From: Spirosoma pollinicola
GTDB taxonomy: Bacteria > Bacteroidota > Bacteroidia > Cytophagales > Spirosomataceae
DNA length: 64,000 bases
Assembly (NCBI RefSeq): GCF_002831565.1
Contig: NZ_CP025096.1
Span: 6,625,014-6,689,013 of the forward strand
Direction of reading: 5' to 3'
Both the position numbers and the translations under genes were made by a program. Of this stretch, positions 61,437 to 64,000 are shown one piece after another. Numbering within the stretch: position 1 is the stretch's first letter; every line of letters begins with the position of its first letter. The notes beneath the pieces were generated by a model that was not told the DNA's origin, searched no databases, and saw only the letters and a program-made list of their open reading frames with translations.

Positions 61437-62750
61437 TCATTCCCGACGTTTTTTAAACCAATCCATAAACCAAAGCTCCGAGTTTTTTATCGTATTTCGT
61501 ACGTCGCTGATCTGTTTTCCTGTCTCAATGGTAATCGCCCGTGATTTGCTGATACTCAGGATCTGGGAAGTGTACAGACTTCGATGCCCGGACATCAGAA
61601 ACGCAATGACACAGGATACGGCGGCATAGGGTGCTACCGCTGCGCCAAACAACTCGATGGCCAGAATGCTCGACGCAATGGGCGTATTGGTGGTACCCGC
61701 CAGCAGACTAACAAACCCAATGGCGGCAAACGTACCCGGATCCGCCCCAACCGTATGACCAAAGAAACTACCCGCCGTAGCCCCGATGAATAAAACCGGG
61801 GTAATAACGCTACCACTCCGGCTAATACTTAGGGTGATAATAGTGAAGAGTGCTTTGAGCAGGAAAGCGTAACCCAGTACGGTCGCCCCTTTTATACTCC
61901 CCTCCATCAGATTAAGTCCCAGCCCCAGGTAGTCCCGTGAAAACAGGAGCGTTAGTCCAGCCAGGATTACCCCGCCCAGCAGACCCTTCCAGGGACGCCA
62001 AATGGGAATGCGATTGGTAAAGGCCGTGCTGTATTGAATTGCGTTGATGAGGGCGTAGGCACACAAACCAAAGAAAATGCCTCCCGCTAGCAATCGGATA
62101 AAGAATCCCTCTTCAAAGGTGGGGACAAAATGGAGCGGATAATAAAAGAAGGTAACCCCCAGGGCTGATGAAACCTGAAAAGCGGTAATGGAAGCCACGA
62201 AAGCCGGGAGCAGCACGTCATATAAAATGACCCCGACGGCCAGCAGCTCGATGCCAAACAGGGCACCCGCCAGGGGTGCGCCAAAGACGCATGAAAAACC
62301 TGCACAAAAGCCGCATAAGACCATTTTTCTACGGTCAATATCATCCACCCGCAATAGATTAGCACATACACTGCCAATACCCGCGCCAATTTGAGCGCAC
62401 GGACTTTCTTTCCCGGCCGAGCCCCCCGTTGCCAAAATGAGCACAATATTGACGACTTTCGTCGGGATGAAACTGCCCTCTATTTTGCCATAATTTTTGT
62501 TGATCGCGGCAATTAATGCATCGGTACCAACATGCTTTTTTAGTAAGAACTGACTTAGTAAGTTAGCGATGAAAAAGCTAAGGGGCAGTAAGTAAAATAC
62601 GTGCTGATACTGGTTGCTTTGCTCGATAACGAAATGAATGAAGAGAATGAATCCTGATGCTGCTAGTCCCACCAGACATCCAATCAGACTGGAAATGAAC
62701 AGCCATTTAAGGACGGTAAAAAATAGAACCACTTCTTCATTAACGCGCAT
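61437..62750 (-). CDS. ClC-family chloride channel/transporter
   Basis: The 437-residue protein has about ten membrane segments. Its selectivity elements include GGSAGKESPCAQIGAG, whose Glu corresponds to the gating glutamate of the GKEGP motif, and GFSCVFGAPLAGALFGIE. It ends with a short cytoplasmic tail without CBS domains. It could serve acid or osmotic stress together with the neighbouring Na+/H+ antiporter. Confidence 0.88.
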   Translation of the reverse strand: MRVNEEVVLFFTVLKWLFISSLIGCLVGLAASGFILFIHFVIEQSNQYQHVFYLLPLSFFIANLLSQFLLKKHVGTDALIAAINKNYGKIEGSFIPTKVVNIVLILATGGSAGKESPCAQIGAGIGSVCANLLRVDDIDRRKMVLCGFCAGFSCVFGAPLAGALFGIELLAVGVILYDVLLPAFVASITAFQVSSALGVTFFYYPLHFVPTFEEGFFIRLLAGGIFFGLCAYALINAIQYSTAFTNRIPIWRPWKGLLGGVILAGLTLLFSRDYLGLGLNLMEGSIKGATVLGYAFLLKALFTIITLSISRSGSVITPVLFIGATAGSFFGHTVGADPGTFAAIGFVSLLAGTTNTPIASSILAIELFGAAVAPYAAVSCVIAFLMSGHRSLYTSQILSISKSRAITIETGKQISDVRNTIKNSELWFMDWFKKRRE

Positions 62751-62881
62751 ACCACAAGGAACACATTTTACGGGTAAATGTCCTGATGAGACTCAACATT
62801 CATTGTCTTAATTTAGGCCGGGAACGCTGCAGTCAGCCTTTGGCTTATAAACCTGTTGCATATTAAAATTATACAATGGCT

Positions 62882-64000
62882 TTATACTTGTTGGGCCTTT
62901 TTTGTCGTCAAACGTAGCATTAGTAAACCCAATAATCCAGACACCAATGAACCAGTAAGTGTAGCCAGCTTAGCCAAATTTAAAAAGTACATCTCCTTAA
63001 AGGATAGGGTGGCCACAAATACGGATATGGTGAAGCCAATACCGGCCAGAAAACCCACCCCCACTAATTGCGGCCAGGTCGCACCCGCAGGCAGACGAGC
63101 CAGTCGGCTTTTTATCAGGCTGAAACAGGTGAATAAGACACCCAGCGGTTTCCCGATAATCAGTCCCAGCAGTACGCCCAAACCAACTGGTTGAGTAAAC
63201 ATAGCAAACGCATCAGAAGTAAGCGTTATGGCAGTATTTGTCAACGCAAACAAAGGGAGAATACCATAATTGACGGTAAAGTGCAGTCGATCTACCAGGC
63301 TAGTAATTCGGTTTAACGGCATTACGGAAGCCAGCAAAACCCCAGCCAGCGTTGCGTGAACGCCCGATTGCAGGACGCAAAACCACAACCCAAAACCGAC
63401 CATTAGATAGGGCCATAAAAGTGAAAGATTGCACCGGTTGAATACGATCAATAGGCCCAACAACCCTACAGAGGCTAGCAGGTAAGGTGCCTGTAATGAC
63501 TTTGTATAGAAAAAGGCAATGATGAAAATTGCCCCGGAATCGTCAATAATGGCCAGGGCGGCAAGAAAGACTTTCAATGAAACCGGAACCCGCTTGCCCA
63601 GGAGGGAAAGTATGGCCAGTGAAAAGGCTATATCCGTTGCGGCAGGAATGGCCCAGCCGCCAGCCGCATCCGTATCCGCGTTCAGGCTTAAATAAATCAG
63701 GCCTGGGACTAGTATACCTCCCAAAGCGGCCCCAATGGGCAGGATCGACCGGCTTAGATCGGACAGCTCCCCAACCAAAAGCTCACGTTTGATTTCAATC
63801 CCCACCAGGAAGAAAAAAATGGCCATTAGCCCGTCGTTGATCCACTGTTCGACCGGTAGTGTCAGCCAGGAAAACCCAATGGGCATTTCCCAAAAATGGA
63901 GGTAGCCCAGACCCACGGATGAGTTGGCGACCAACATTGAGCAAACGGTGGCCAGTAAAAGAATCAACCCGCTTAACTGCCCGTTTCGATTCAGTTGGTC
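62882..64000 (-). CDS. nhaA: Na+/H+ antiporter NhaA, 5' end cut by the window edge
   Basis: The frame continues to the right edge without a credible start (the first alternative start is a TTG at 63967). The N-terminal residues (DQLNRNGQLSGLILLLATVC) match the beginning of NhaA, so the gene begins outside the window. The motifs of the family are present: FFFLVGIEIKRELLVGELS, AATDIAFSLAILSLLG and LAIIDDSGAIFIIA, with the ion-binding Asp pair. It exchanges Na+ for H+ to control internal pH and sodium. Confidence 0.92.
   Translation of the reverse strand, partial: DQLNRNGQLSGLILLLATVCSMLVANSSVGLGYLHFWEMPIGFSWLTLPVEQWINDGLMAIFFFLVGIEIKRELLVGELSDLSRSILPIGAALGGILVPGLIYLSLNADTDAAGGWAIPAATDIAFSLAILSLLGKRVPVSLKVFLAALAIIDDSGAIFIIAFFYTKSLQAPYLLASVGLLGLLIVFNRCNLSLLWPYLMVGFGLWFCVLQSGVHATLAGVLLASVMPLNRITSLVDRLHFTVNYGILPLFALTNTAITLTSDAFAMFTQPVGLGVLLGLIIGKPLGVLFTCFSLIKSRLARLPAGATWPQLVGVGFLAGIGFTISVFVATLSFKEMYFLNLAKLATLTGSLVSGLLGLLMLRLTTKKAQQV

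Overview
The window is most likely part of a large conjugative plasmid from a member of the Bacteroidota, probably the Cytophagales (Spirosoma-like; this rank is inference). The evidence is the Bacteroidota-type transfer set (TraA, TraB, TraE, TraF, TraG and TraJ relatives, plus the first codons of a TraK relative), promoters with the TAnnTTTG-type -7 box, a LytS/LytR pair, and a Rep_3-like initiator beside an iteron array. No rRNA, tRNA, CRISPR array or recognisable transposase was seen. Both edges cut through genes (TraK-like on the left, NhaA on the right), so the replicon is larger than the window.

Layout. 1-9.5 kb (minus strand): a tightly coupled type IV secretion operon, starting with ParA-like TraA and DUF3408 TraB and running through TraE, TraF, the VirB4 ATPase TraG, two secreted proteins, a lipoprotein and TraJ. 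9.48-10.03 kb: a dense array of ACATTGT/ACAATGT repeats between the divergent tra and mob operons, probably a centromere or operator. 10.1-15.6 kb (plus strand): a nested hairpin region that looks like oriT, then MobC, a MOBP-type relaxase, the coupling protein and an XRE regulator with its own inverted-repeat operator. 15.6-22.4 kb: an M23 peptidase and a DNA-processing set (DUF4099/DUF3945 protein, Toprim protein, topoisomerase I).

22.4-31.4 kb (plus strand): about 17 small, mostly unrecognised genes. Several share one promoter-leader cassette (TAnnTTTA followed by TAATCAAAGAG). Recognisable members are a GIY-YIG nuclease, a RecE-like PD-(D/E)XK nuclease, a DUF6166 protein and a DUF2693-like gene. 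At least three genes are broken by a single lesion (an in-frame TGA, an in-frame TAG and a frameshift). This is the least explained part of the window.

31.5-39 kb: an OmpA-family protein, UmuDC-like translesion polymerase genes, a short-chain dehydrogenase and a LytS/LytR two-component pair. 39-40.6 kb: the replication initiator and eight same-strand iterons (oriV). 40.7-45.9 kb: small genes, a serine recombinase with a near-perfect palindrome in front of it, a decayed copy of the gene at 40.7 kb, and an undescribed protein with a Cys-His-Asp pattern. 46-47 kb: a secreted lipoprotein nuclease.

47.5-64 kb (minus strand): cell-envelope and stress genes: a multi-PAS histidine kinase, a lipoprotein, a short TolC-like protein, Lgt, an RND efflux pump (adaptor, permease, TolC) with a CusRS-like two-component system, a ClC-type chloride transporter and NhaA.

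None of the family calls could be checked by database search here. They rest on motifs, length and gene order.
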